Source: Topomyia yanbarensis
Lineage: Eukaryota > Arthropoda > Insecta > Diptera > Culicidae
Assembly (NCBI RefSeq): GCF_030247195.1
Contig: NC_080672.1
Location: 304,885,115 to 304,949,114 of the forward strand
DNA length: 64,000 bases
Reading direction: 5' to 3'
Under the pieces are notes generated by a model. The model did no database searches. It had not been told where the DNA came from and saw only the letters and a list, made by a program, of their open reading frames with translations. The translations under genes were made by a program, and so were the position numbers. Of the stretch, positions 55,201-64,000 are shown piece after piece. How positions within the stretch are numbered: the stretch's first letter is position 1; every line of letters starts with the position of its first letter.

Positions 55201-58200
55201 CGAATCGATAACTACACCATTAATCTCAACTTTGTGAGTGGGTATGTAAACGCGGTAGTTCTTCATAAATGTTTTGTTGCCAGTAACGTAATTTGTTTGT
55301 TTTAGAAAAAATATCACAATTCTGAGGTTATCTAAGCGAATTTTCGATATGTCTGGCACAGCTGAATATTTCTAACTTTTTCCGAATATTAGAATGCTAA
55401 TTTGATTTTAAATGGAAACTCGGAGTCTTTGATGACGATCCATTTTAGGATCACTGGTCATTCCAGGAGAGTTCAAAGGTTTTCTATCCTTACTCGATAT
55501 ATGACTAGATGCAACTTACTTCCATAAAAACTGGAACGAAGAATATGTGAACAACTTTATCAGCGATACATCATAAAATAGGGTTACCAAATGGGCTGAG
55601 AGCAAAATAAGGACATCTTGAATTATGACCGAGACTAACAAATTTTACTCTTCTTTGAGTAAAATGTGATTTGTTGAATCGTTTTCAGAAACATTCGTAA
55701 TATTGTAGAACTCTGCAAAATATATAGTAGATTCGTTATAGCGTGGCATCCCGCATTACATTTTAAATTTTGAATGGATATTAGTACATACATTAGTACC
55801 TTTTACATTTTTATTTCAAAAAACTGAAGTATACAATTTACTACTTAAAGTATTGCCCATGAAGTAACCAAAAAATTTGCCGAAGAAAATTTTTGTATTT
55901 TTTTTTTGAGCGAAGAAAACCCGCTAGAACTGAATATTGTTTATTTTTCTCTTCCGCAGGCGTAAAAGCTCATCTTTTGTATCAACAGATACCAAACATC
56001 CAAATGATACATTTTGACACTTATCACTACGATTAGAACTAACGGCCTAATAACTAGGAACTAGTACTAGACTACAGCTACCAAGATAATGAGCTCAGGA
56101 ACGATTTCTGGACATCATTAGGGGACGAATGAAAGTCGAAGACATTGGAACAGCGATTGAAAAGATGACACATACTGACGAAAGGTCCGTTATAAACATT
56201 AATTTGTTCTACCGGAGTGCGAAAAAAACGATGGGTTCGAAGACTACGACGATGAATGGCGGTGTCCAAAAGTTGTAGAAGTTCGGAGCTGTCGATTCGA
56301 GATTGCAGTAAATCGGAAATGAAAACTGCTTCAAAATATCCCGGCAAACAGATAGGAGATCGAGGTCCATAAGCTTACAGCGATCTATATAGCTCGGTGG
56401 GTTCAGTGGGTCCCTCCATGGAAGTCGACGAAGTGCGAAACGAACAAATTTTCGATGCATAACTTCAATGCGTTGAATATTATTTTGGATATGGGATACC
56501 CAGACTACATTGCCGTATTTGAGTGTAGAACGGTCCAACGCGCAATAGAGTGCTTTTAAACAATGTATATTGATAAAGGTCTTAGTGATTCTAAAAATGA
56601 ATCCTAGCAGCTTAGAGGCCTTAGAAATAGTGTACTCAATCCGGTTCTTGAAGTTTAGTTCGGGATATAAGTAAAATGCAAAATCTTTAACGGACGATTC
56701 CCGTTTGGGAACGATTTGTGAAATATTGTATTCGAAATTACCTTTAGAATATTTGTGAGTAAAAGATATAACCGAACAGAACACTTGAAGCATTTAACGT
56801 CTTCCTATTGACATTGCACCAATTGGTGAACACATTCATCTGGGACTGCAATAATTTGGTATTCATGATAAGGTCAGTAAACGAAAGTTCCATGCACTTC
56901 AGCAAATGGTTTAAGTCGTTTAAATAGAGCAAAAATATGAATGGTCCGAGATGACTACCCTGAGAACTAAAACCCTGTGCTAGAAAATGATACCTGTTCC
57001 AATTTAGATGGTTCGAATTAGAAAACTAAATCTAAATTTTTAATGCCAATTCTCAACAAGAAATATGAAACAAGTTTCAGATTTAAATATAACTTCAACC
57101 CATGAACTTAATCAATGCTTTTGATTCATTAATCTGAACATAACAAATCAAAAGTCCTGTAAAGAAGTGACTAACAAAAATGCGGAATAAATGTTCCATT
57201 CGCTTGAACGAACTTGATCTGATTGATTTCAAATATACCGTGGACTAAAACTAAGGACATTTAAAGTAAAATTACGGACGTATTCCGAAATCATCGAAAT
57301 TAGGGACATGTCCTTTAAAATAAGGACGGTTGGTAGCCCTACATAAAAGTATGTTTCGTGAACTTGGGTCCAAAATGAACCATTTGACGGGATCCGGTAT
57401 TACAGGACCAGGAATAAACGCTGCGATACTGGCCGACAGTTTTTCAAGCAGAAATATATGCCATTCTAGAATGCACCTATGTATGCCTGAAGAGAAGATA
57501 CCGCTATGCAAATGTCTGCATATTCTCAGACAGTCAAGCAGCACTAAATGCTCTAAGGGCTCCTACATGTCGCCCAAAACTAGTATGGGAGTGCATCCTT
57601 GCACTCCGACAATTGGCGGCGAAAAATCAGGTCAATTTGTATTGGGTTCCAGGACATTGTGGAGTTTCAAGGAATGAATAATCCGATGAGTTAGCAAGAA
57701 GAGGGTCTTCCACTAATTTCATCGGACCAGAGCCATTCTGTGGAGTCTCATCGTGTGCCCTCAAAATGGAACCGAAAAGTGGGAGATCACAGCTATAAAC
57801 AACAATTATTACAAGGATTACTTACCGGACTCTGTCCGAGACAGAGTTACAAATAATCGAAGCCCTTTTTTGACGGCTGAAAATGAACCTGCGATGCGAC
57901 TCGCACTGAATAGAAAAAATATTCATTCAAATATCCATGTCATTCATTCAGTTGAGTATCGTACATTATATTCATTTCACTAATTATCAAGGAAAATGTT
58001 TTCAAATGCCGGTAAAGCATATGAAACAACAATCATCATCGTTTACATTGTGCCAGGGCCTACTTTGATGCGTTTGATTCGTTGCTGCACAGTCGCTTCG
58101 TGTAATAATCGGAGACGAATGAAAATCTGCATGGATGAACGGTTTGTTTGTTTGACGTTTTCAGCTGCGTTACTGAGTATTGAAAATGAATGTGGCTGAA

Positions 58201-61200
58201 TATGATCAATTTTCATTCAATAAATTTGAATATTTTTAACTCTGGTCCGAGTAAATATAATCTTATGAAGATAGGTAAACTTACAAACATCACATGCCGC
58301 ATCTGCGGATCGGAAAGGGAAACATCACAGCATTTGCTCTGCGAATGCAGTGCACTGATGCAACCACTAATGTCGTTTTCGACTGTGCACTACACCGGTG
58401 TATTCGGTGCTACACTCATTCAAACTTGGGTGTAATCAGACTGTCTTTTTTGCACTGAACCGGTGTAGCACCAGGAAAAAACGAAAACGCCATTAGAGTC
58501 CTTAAAAGAACACTGGAGCCTTTTGATATTTGGACTGCAAATCCCAAACAGGTAATAAACTTCATCCGAAGTGTAGTGGGGAAGTGTGTATCTCAATAAA
58601 GACAATCACTCATCAATAGTGATATGTCATAGTTGATAGTACACTTTGGATTAAGGAAGGAGCATACCACGATAGATCTAAGTGTTGGTCGCAGTGGTCC
58701 GTCTCCAACAAAAAAAGTTTGGAAATGCAGTTATTTGCTTTTTTGTATCCAAAATGTTTTAGAAATTCATGAAATGTAGAAATCTAGTGTCCATTAAAAT
58801 AAAACAATTTTCTTGATTTTCCTTTGCAAATCTTAGTTAAAAAATTAAAAGTATTAGAGCGGCAACTATAGTCAAAAAAAAAAATTACGAGAAGATACAA
58901 GATCCTTTGTTTCATGCATTTTTAAGACATTTGGCATTGAGCTAAAATCTTGTAAAGAGACTTTTTCCTAGGTCCTAATGGTGTTGTGGTGCGTCCTGTT
59001 ATTAAATTCGATGGTCACCTGTTTCCCATACATGCCATTGATACCCTAATATAGTGTCTTCTGAACAGATGCATTCAAACACCTAGCGTCATGATTTCAT
59101 AAATATATAGTAAAATAGTCTGGTATTTATATCAAATGAACGACAGACAAACATGAATGAAGTAGGGGGTAGGCGTGCCATTTACATGTACACAAATTAT
59201 TGTGTGAAGGTCCAACTGAAAAAGAAAACAACAGTAATCACCAAAGGAAGCAAAACTGAGACTCCCCCAAGGGCACCAGAAGACCACACTACGGCTCTGG
59301 CAACAAGCAACAGTGCAGTAAATGTGGGGAACGCCATGCGAATGATGCTTGCAGGAGGCTCGCTGAGAAGTGTGTTTACTGTGAGGAGAATCCGCATGCG
59401 CTTTTAACATGCCCAACGTACAAGCTTCGCGCGGATAAACTGAAGCGAAGAAATACTTAAAAGAGCTGTTCCACCTATCTCCGTAAACCCATACGCTCTC
59501 TTGTCAACTGACGCCACTATCAACCCTTGCGAGGGGCATTCTTTAGCTCCGCTGAGAAACTCTAGAAAAAGACCTACTCCAACCTCACACGAACTTCCTG
59601 GTAAGGGTTCTTACTTGTCCCAAACAGGGACATAAAATAAAAATATTTCATCAACTAGAAGTGCTGCTACAAATCCGATGATAATATCTCCTGGTTTTGG
59701 GAAATTGATATACAACCAGGAGTCCCCGGGCCACCAAAAATCCCCAGGTGCTGCCATTTTACGACCAGAAACTCAACTTAAAACAGGATTCCTTAAATTA
59801 TCTGACATTGTGGAGTGGATATTCACAGCTCTCAACATTACTGATCCTCTGAAAAGCTTGTTGGTTGCTATTCTACCAACAGTCAGAACATTTTTAAAAA
59901 GAATTGACTGAACAACGGCCCCTCCTTGCAGCGATTGTTTCCTTCGATGGCTAACTTGTTAAACGAAATCACAAATCTGATTACTCTTTTACAGTGAATT
60001 AGAGAAATATTATCCCTGCAATAATAGCTGCATTAAAACACTTGCTAGATTAAAATAATTGTGATGCGTTTTCCCTATGCAAAACATGGCTTACTTCTAA
60101 TATAAACCTCAACTTCCTCGATTTTAACATTATTTGCTTTGATCGAGAAGACTCATATGGAGTAGTATTTTTAGGGATCCAAGGGAAGTCACGCAGTTAG
60201 ACTCAAAATAATACCAATTGAGTTCAAAGGTTCAAATTGAGCCATCTGTAAGCGAAGCGCAATATTGATTGAAAGAAAAAATGTGGCTGTTTACAAAGTC
60301 TGAAATCGACTCTGTTTAGTTTCTTCTTATCAGGAACATCAAAAAGCTATCATATCAGGAACGACATTAAAATAAACAATGTAAATGAATATGTGCATTG
60401 TTTCAGAAATTATAAACAGCAGTGCACTTTGTTTATGCTTACACACTATGGAGTATGTACGTTGTAATTTTTGCTTTTTTGGACATTCCAATAATGGGCG
60501 TTTAAGCCTACTCCCACATTTCTCCTTCACGATGGCGGCACTGTTAATCCTCAAACAACATCGAACACTCTTCTAATATCAGTAATCGCGAAGCTTTTCA
60601 TTTTGCCATCCAAAAATAACATCTTCGCTTTATGGAATCTAGTTCGATTCGCCGAGATTCCAATAATTTGTGCAAATGTTCGTGTCTTACAATTGACTGA
60701 TAAAATGCTTTTTTAAAAGTTCAACAATCGTCGAAATCATTCTTGAAATCTGAGACCTTGATTGATTGCTAGGCAAACAGCTCTTAGTTGGTCAGTAGGA
60801 CCGCTACTTATTACCTATATTATTTTATTACTACTCATTACCGAGCTCTTCCGGTAAAATCAAATAAAGCAACTACATTGAATATTGTATTTCATCATCT
60901 GAGTAAGCATTTAATTTGTCGGAAAAGTCTCTGTCATAAATATTTATCGTACGACAAATTACTATTCATCCTACAATTTGAACGTAATTGACTCAATCAA
61001 TTCTCATAATCGTTACCACATTTGGACAGGTTTCTTAGATCCTGAAAATCACGGACCGTTCCAACTATAAGCAAATGGTGGTTGACAATGCCTGTAGTTT
61101 GCATAACCCAAAAAAATCAACTTTATCGTATATTCATTTTAACAATTGTTTAAGTCTGTTGAGGCCAATTTGAAATCGAGTTGTAAAGCTTTATAAAACT

Positions 61201-62007
61201 AAACATGCACATCACTCGAACTCACTGACGGTTATTCCGCTCCAGCAAAAACAAATTGAAACCATTTTTCCTCCCCTTTTGTCCCGCCCAGCAAAATTAA
61301 GCTGCTCAAACTTACCATTTGAACAATTTCCAGATGGCCATGAGCAGCAGCCAGATGGAGTGGAATATCATCTCCCATGTTGGTGGCATTCACCCGAGCA
61401 CCACGATGCAACAGCATTTCGACCAGTTTGCTGTGACCCTCCTTGGCGCACCAGTGCAGTGGACTGAATCCATGATCATCGCTGAAAAAAAACAAATAAA
61501 TTTATTCAATCCCTACGATAGTCAAAATATACATGTCGCGTAACGCAACCGCATCGATGCAGCAACAGCTTGTTTTGATTACGTGCTTTCATTCATAAAA
61601 CCCGACTGGCTGTAGTAAACATATTTTTCGACGCTGTGCTAGCTCGCATGTAAACAAACCAAATCGGTGACGTCATCAAGCCTACACATTGCCATAAAAT
61701 GGGAAAAACAAAATTGCGACAGGAAATTCTGAGCCTACGCAACATTTCGAAACTTTGTTGGCAGCATCTCTAGAATTGTAGTTGAATCTTCAAAATTCCG
61801 GTTGGAAATTGATTTTGTTCGTAAATTCACGCATTACTTCCATTTATGGTAGTTGTCAGTTGCTACTTTCCTTCGTTTCTCAAAACTGTTATGTACATCA
61901 GATTTTATAACAACATACCCCTGATTCATATCATGCTCGGTGTCGTCCAACCAGAGTCGCACCTGGATTGAGTTGCCCTCGCGGCACCAGTGAAAAATAT
62001 CCTCCAT
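48922..62007 (-). CDS. Ilk: Integrin-linked kinase (pseudokinase), complete in five coding exons
   Basis: Encodes the scaffold that links integrin beta tails to actin with PINCH and parvin at muscle attachment sites and adhesions. Coding exons, in transcript order: 62007-61919, 61481-61316, 50137-49953, 49888-49360, 49299-48922. All boundaries have GT-AG signals and phases agree; the total is 448 codons plus stop, the length of insect ILK. Residues 1-~190 are ankyrin repeats ([46 protein letters not shown]), the PINCH-binding face. ~190-448 is a protein-kinase fold with K219 in DIVAKIL. The catalytic loop is degenerate ([13 protein letters not shown] instead of HRDLKxxN) and the metal-binding DFG is ADAK, so it fits the known pseudokinase state. 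APE is kept as SPE. Intron 2 is 11.2 kb and crowded with transposons. Confidence 0.95.
49360..49888 (-). CDS. Ilk: Ilk coding exon 4 (linker and kinase N-lobe)
   Basis: Acceptor CTTCCAG at 49889-49890; donor GTAAGA at 49359-49354. Encodes [17 protein letters not shown] through SFHVM, including [15 protein letters not shown] and [13 protein letters not shown]. The 60-bp intron that follows (49300-49359) is short, as is usual for dipterans. Confidence 0.93.
49953..50137 (-). CDS. Ilk: Ilk coding exon 3 (ankyrin repeats 3-4)
   Basis: Acceptor TTTTAG at 50138-50143; donor GTAATT at 49952-49947. Encodes [20 protein letters not shown] through KAKSVLATR (split codon CG/T). Confidence 0.93.
50556..51000 (-). 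pseudogene. Jockey/CR1-like reverse-transcriptase fragment in Ilk intron 2
   Basis: A 139-codon frame with central RT motifs: [37 protein letters not shown] (first catalytic Asp), [20 protein letters not shown] (Q-R where most have Q-G), and the active site [13 protein letters not shown]. Truncated on both sides. Both catalytic aspartate positions persist, but no full ORF remains. Confidence 0.8.
51140..52076. mobile_element. 937-bp MITE with TA duplication and repeated GGGGCAAATCCGACC motifs
   Basis: The left end GGGTAAATTGGGGCAAATCC and the right end GGATTTGCCCCC..TTACCC are inverted repeats (about 24 bp, with a lengthened C run), directly flanked by TA (51138-51139, 52077-52078) as in Tc1/mariner-type insertions. 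Related words recur internally: GGGGTAAACCTGACC near 51345, GGTCGGATTTACCCC near 51663, GGTCGGATTTGCCCC near 51689, GGTCGGGTTTACCC near 52033. These subterminal repeats may be transposase-binding sites. No transposase frame. A truncated copy is at 20654-21058. Confidence 0.82.
52077..53399. other. Unannotated Ilk intronic sequence
   Basis: Open frames up to 84 codons, without recognised domains. No terminal repeat found. Confidence 0.3.
53400..53570 (+). repeat. Dispersed repeat, copy 1 (partner at 60205-60400)
   Basis: Shares GGCCATCTGTAAGCGA, AATATTGATTGAA-like and ACATCAARAAGCTATCATAT with 60240-60360, in the same orientation. It sits just upstream of an ORF1 remnant of the I-superfamily. 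The partner follows an ORF2 remnant. The nature of the repeat is unknown. Confidence 0.6.
53585..54148 (+). pseudogene. I-superfamily ORF1 fragment (copy 4)
   Basis: A plus-strand relative of the intact ORF1: [18 protein letters not shown] near 53638, [18 protein letters not shown] at 53750-53800, [20 protein letters not shown], then [13 protein letters not shown] and a broken first knuckle ([12 protein letters not shown]). It ends abruptly at about 54148, where a different repeat (CAGAGCCGTAGCGTGCGG) starts. Multiple frame breaks. Confidence 0.8.
54290..54410 (+). repeat. Dispersed repeat, copy 1 (partner at 59188-59305)
   Basis: GTACACACAAAATTATCGTT, then CAAACTGAAAAAGAAA, CTGAGACTC and GCRCCAGAAGACYACA are shared in order with 59188-59290 in the same orientation, with about 25-30% mismatches and small gaps. 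Confidence 0.6.
54580..55410 (-). pseudogene. I-superfamily fragment, minus strand (copy 5)
   Basis: 55359-55135 encodes the ORF1 middle part ([48 protein letters not shown]). At lower coordinates, 54700-54830 matches the C-terminal part of ORF1 at nucleotide level (GATGTTCCTGGAAGC; compare 18895-18915), and 54600-54665 the start of the endonuclease region (TTTTGCAATATCACAAAGTT; compare 18297-18312). A truncated TTAA-type MITE (54850-54933) interrupts it. Heavily decayed. Confidence 0.7.
54850..54933. mobile_element. Truncated second copy of the TTAA-type MITE
   Basis: Inverted relative to 30443-30558: GCTGCTCTGAAAATCT, GAAATCGTCTTA, ACTGCTCGTTCA and the end GCGCGACTTCCGGAGGG are shared. The right end is intact and followed by TTAT; the left end is missing. 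Confidence 0.75.
55579..57341. mobile_element. hAT-like non-autonomous element (1.76 kb) carrying an RT fossil
   Basis: The left end TAGGGTTACCAA is matched in inverse by TTGGTAGCCCTA on the right. Both are flanked by CATAAAA (55572-55578 and 57342-57348), a 7-bp duplication that becomes 8 bp with one mismatch. The end type and duplication length fit hAT elements. The interior has more GGAC-rich subterminal words (AAAATAAGGAC near 55605, AAATAAGGAC near 57318) and includes the RT remnant at 56078-56970. No transposase is visible. Confidence 0.68.
56078..56970 (-). pseudogene. Jockey/CR1-like RT C-terminal fragment
   Basis: From 56970 on the minus strand: [20 protein letters not shown] (the QG motif of RT), FTDLI in place of the YADD region, [16 protein letters not shown], then the post-RT thumb ([74 protein letters not shown]). 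The catalytic Asp pair is lost. Several frame breaks. Confidence 0.8.
57349..58600 (+). pseudogene. RNase H and C-terminal fragment of a non-LTR element
   Basis: A plus-strand RNase H domain: [15 protein letters not shown] near 57368, then after a frameshift [30 protein letters not shown], and [16 protein letters not shown] (the usual G-N-E-x-A-D with a stop after E). The C-terminal Cys/His part is at about 58240-58365 ([27 protein letters not shown]) and the tail at 58497-58600 ([27 protein letters not shown]). A small MITE (58367-58496) splits the last two. About 370 bp near 57850-58220 has no recognisable coding and may be another insert. Confidence 0.75.
58367..58496. mobile_element. 130-bp MITE nested in the RNase H fossil
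   Basis: CTAATGTCGTTTTCG on the left is matched in inverse by CGAAAACGCCATTAG on the right, with one mismatch in 15. Inside, TGCACTACACCGGTG pairs with its inverse near 58450-58470. The coding remnant resumes right after it. Confidence 0.7.
58601..59129. other. Unannotated Ilk intronic sequence
   Basis: AT-rich; it contains a TTTCATGCATTTTTAAGA phrase (58911) shared with the 32.7-kb repeat, so part may be a diverged copy of that family. No gene. Confidence 0.35.
59188..59305 (+). repeat. Dispersed repeat, copy 2 (partner at 54290-54410)
   Basis: The second copy of the sequence described at 54290. Here it leads directly into a zinc-knuckle remnant of the I-superfamily ORF1. Confidence 0.6.
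59306..60190 (+). pseudogene. I-superfamily fragment, plus strand (copy 6)
   Basis: ORF1 knuckles 2-3 ([29 protein letters not shown]) are at 59308-59420 and [14 protein letters not shown] just after. The ORF1 C-terminus is at 59780-59911 ([37 protein letters not shown], stop). ORF2 begins at 59948 ([16 protein letters not shown]) and its endonuclease runs to about 60180 ([20 protein letters not shown]). As in the intact copies, ORF1 ends about where ORF2 starts. Stops and frameshifts occur throughout; truncated at the 3' side. Confidence 0.82.
60205..60400 (+). repeat. Dispersed repeat, copy 2 (partner at 53400-53570)
   Basis: Shares several 15-20 base words with 53400-53570 in the same orientation, and has an extra ~45 bp near 60270-60320. 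Confidence 0.6.
60401..61315. other. Unannotated Ilk intron 2 sequence (exon 2-proximal part)
   Basis: No recognised gene or repeat; it ends at the exon 2 donor. Confidence 0.35.
61316..61481 (-). CDS. Ilk: Ilk coding exon 2 (ankyrin repeats 1-2)
   Basis: Acceptor TTTTTTTTCAG ending at 61482; donor GTAAGTTT at 61315. Encodes [16 protein letters not shown] through HGHLEIVQM, and joins exon 3 at codon phase 0. Confidence 0.93.
61919..62007 (-). CDS. Ilk: Ilk coding exon 1 (start codon)
   Basis: ATG at 62007-62005. Encodes [20 protein letters not shown] and DDTEHDMNQ, matching the conserved ILK N-terminus. Donor GTATGTTG follows at 61918. Intron 1 is 437 bp and contains a TGACGTCA site at 61668-61675. 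Confidence 0.93.
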
Positions 62008-62419
62008 TCTGTGAAACTTTCGGATTCAACCTTCGTGACAACTCCCACTTTCTATGGTTGTACGGAGAAAAACGCAATTTCCAGGTCAGTTCACGTGCGT
62101 TTCCCAGAATCCTCACCGTGAGATGATTATTTAACTTCTTACTCGATTATTCGTGCTAGTTTCGTATTATTTATTCAATATTTGAACACATTTCAAGCAA
62201 AAATTGTGCTCACTTGTACTACTTTTTCGTTGCTGGCTGCTTTCGTTTCCTATACTTTACTCACAAATGTCACCGAGCTTCTTTTCAGGTATTTATAGTG
62301 GTGACGTCACTGCTGCTCGGTGCCGAAATGTCAAAGCGCATGACGCGAAGCAACGCCTCACTCGTGGGAGATGATAGGCAAACGCCAAAATGTATGCTCT
62401 GCATCTAGTACGGTGGAAG
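62008..62419. promoter_or_regulatory. Candidate bidirectional promoter between Ilk and the WW-domain gene
   Basis: The start codons of two divergent genes are 412 bp apart, so this interval must hold both 5' UTRs and most likely both core promoters. It contains the palindrome TGACGTCA (62302-62309), the binding site of CREB/ATF-type factors, within GGTGACGTCACTGC. No clear TATA box is placed for either gene. Promoter function is inferred from geometry. Confidence 0.6.
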
Positions 62420-63485
62420 ATGTCGGATCAGATAGAGCAAGTGAATTTACCTCCCGGCTGGGATTGCAGATATGATGCCCGGACGGGACGATAGTGAGTT
62501 GAAATTTGTTACAATTGCTAGAATAGTTGATTGAGAATTAACTAGTGATGATAGATTCCGGCGATTTTTGTTAATCGCGAGGGAATGAGCATATGAAATT
62601 ACTACTAAGAAGAAAAAAACAATATGGCGTCTTGACGAGACGACGTATATTTACATACTTCAACATCTTGCAAAGGGAGGATAGATTGCATAACCGCAGG
62701 GTTTTAATGAGTTTTGAATTTTTTATGCAGCTATTACGTGAATCTATTCACTAAAACGACAACGTGGGAGGATCCGCGTTCCAGGATTCGACAGCTTCAG
62801 ACGGGAGCACCATTGCACATCTCCAACGATAACATCTCAGTGCAGGTATGACTCTCATGGGTGTTGCCCGTTTCCAGGGCACAAATGAATCCTGTAAAGT
62901 GCTGTCGTGTACATATGTTGACTTAATGTTGAAAGCCTCTATGTATCTCTCTTCTTTCTCTTTTTCTATGCTATGCTACTACCATCGTACTGTTTTGCCA
63001 CAATTCAAAACCTTAAAAATATCCCCACAACGAACAATGTAATGTTTATGTAATAAAAGCCAATGCATGGTTCTCCCTATCATGTATACCCTTCAAGTAA
63101 CTCGTTCTACCCAGCTCAGCAAGCTTTCCAGAATCCACCCTCCGGTGTTCCCAGTTTAACAGCTAGTCCCAATTTCGCTACCAAACTACAGCAACAGCAA
63201 CTGGTAAGTACCCGTTCCGCTCTTGCAACTAAAACTCTTCCATCTGCCTAACCACATTAACTCCTCCTTTGCCACTTTACCGCCCCACGCCACACACACA
63301 CAGGAGCTGGCTCAGATGGCGCGATCAAGCCCACACACGCCCCGGATGGGTCTCGGTCGAAATGTCATGCAGGAAACGTCGTTCTCGAGCAATGTCAGCG
63401 CCGCAGATACGGATGCCACCGTTGCCAAGATAAACTCTATGTTCCCAACGGTACCGGAAACTCACATTAGGATGCTGCTGAAGAA
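62420..63485 (+). CDS. WW-domain protein with possible CUE domain, 5' part (four exons; continues past the window)
   Basis: Exons 62420-62493, 62731-62845, 63060-63203 and 63304-63485 join in frame with GT-AG introns (donors GTGAGT, GTATGA, GTAAGT, GTAAGT; the exon 3 acceptor is weak). The product starts MSDQIEQVNLPPGWDCRYDA. The WW domain covers residues ~10-43 (LPPGWDCRYD, RYYYVNLFTKTTTWEDP; the two Trp are at 14 and 40), a fold that binds proline-rich partners. A Ser/Pro/Gln-rich linker follows (PMHGSPYHVYPSSNSFYP, SPHTPRMGLGRN). The last exon ends VAKINSMFPTVPETHIRMLL, which looks like the start of a ubiquitin-binding CUE domain (M-F-P motif). I do not recognise the gene. It is head to head with Ilk. 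Confidence 0.8.
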
Positions 63486-64000
63486 GTAAGTAAACGATAG
63501 TCACTTTTCGCTTTTCTACATGTGCATCCGGTCAAACTCAATCAGGGCACTAACATAACATAATTACATTAAACAAACACCTACGCTTTTTTCGCAGAGC
63601 TTCAACGCTAGCAACGATATCTAGAAGCTTACCTTCTTTCTGCTTCTCACTGTTTTGCTCCTGTCCACATTTTATACTCGTAGCAGGTACTACGATTGTG
63701 AATTTTTTGCACATCTCAATAAATTTTATTTTTCACACTAAAGTGTGCAATAGGGTAGATTCGTCAGTTAAAAATATTGCTTGGATAGAATAATATTAAC
63801 AACCTTCAAGCTAACTTGGTGAACATAGAAATGAAAATCACAATCATGCGAGAATATTAAGGCACATCATCGTTAACAGTAAGCTTATTTAGGTATGGGA
63901 TGAGCCTATTTCGACACTTTGGAAACAGCATAATAACTGGAAACGGGATGAAACTGGTTGAATAATTATGTTTAAATGCAACGAAAGCTCGAATCGAGTG
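63486..64000 (+). other. Intron of the WW-domain gene
   Basis: Follows the exon 4 donor. No further exon is seen before the end of the window. Confidence 0.5.

Overview
The window looks like nuclear DNA of a culicine mosquito, most likely Aedes. Three things suggest this: an intron-containing integrin-linked kinase gene, a dense load of non-LTR retrotransposons of the I/Loner-like, R1, RTE-like and jockey/CR1-like types, and a tRNA-derived SINE of the Feilai sort. The species call is inference. I see no bacterial, viral or CRISPR-type system; most of the window is transposons nested in transposons.

Layout. 0.45-3.74 kb: decayed minus-strand copy of an I-superfamily element, broken by a ~380-bp MITE. 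5.73-7.32 kb: a second, inverted copy of that MITE followed by a ~1.2-kb satellite of a 9-bp unit, fading into A-rich decay. 9.6-12.8 kb: a 186-bp MITE, a tRNA-derived SINE and a ~1.8-kb palindrome. 14.19-20.33 kb and 23.75-29.89 kb: two full-length, ORF-intact copies of the same I-superfamily element, head to head, each with its own 13-bp target-site duplication. The right copy splits an R1-type fossil (about 21.95-23.75 kb, continuing at 29.89-30.24 kb). 30.2-34.2 kb: foldback elements with nested insertions. 34.6 kb: one possible host exon. 36.1-36.9 kb: broken Mutator-like fragment. 38.2-42.2 kb: R1-type element whose RT domain is deleted. 42.7-45.4 kb: RTE-like RT debris and an ORF1-only element with a hairpin and poly(A) tail. 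46.0-46.5 kb: hAT-type MITE with an 8-bp TSD. 46.8-48.0 kb: copia-type gag-protease remnant.

Host genes. Ilk lies on the minus strand in five coding exons between 48,922 and 62,007. They join in frame to 448 codons. Its 11.2-kb second intron holds most of the rest: two jockey/CR1-like RT fossils, an RNase H fossil, a TA-flanked MITE, a hAT-like element and three more remnants of the I-superfamily element. Head to head with Ilk, about 410 bp away, the plus-strand 5' part of a WW-domain (and possibly CUE-domain) protein gene starts at 62,420. The gap holds a TGACGTCA site and is a candidate shared promoter.

The genes here do not form a pathway. The main biology is repeated transposon invasion around and inside Ilk, including at least six copies or fragments of one I-superfamily family, two of which still look capable of coding.
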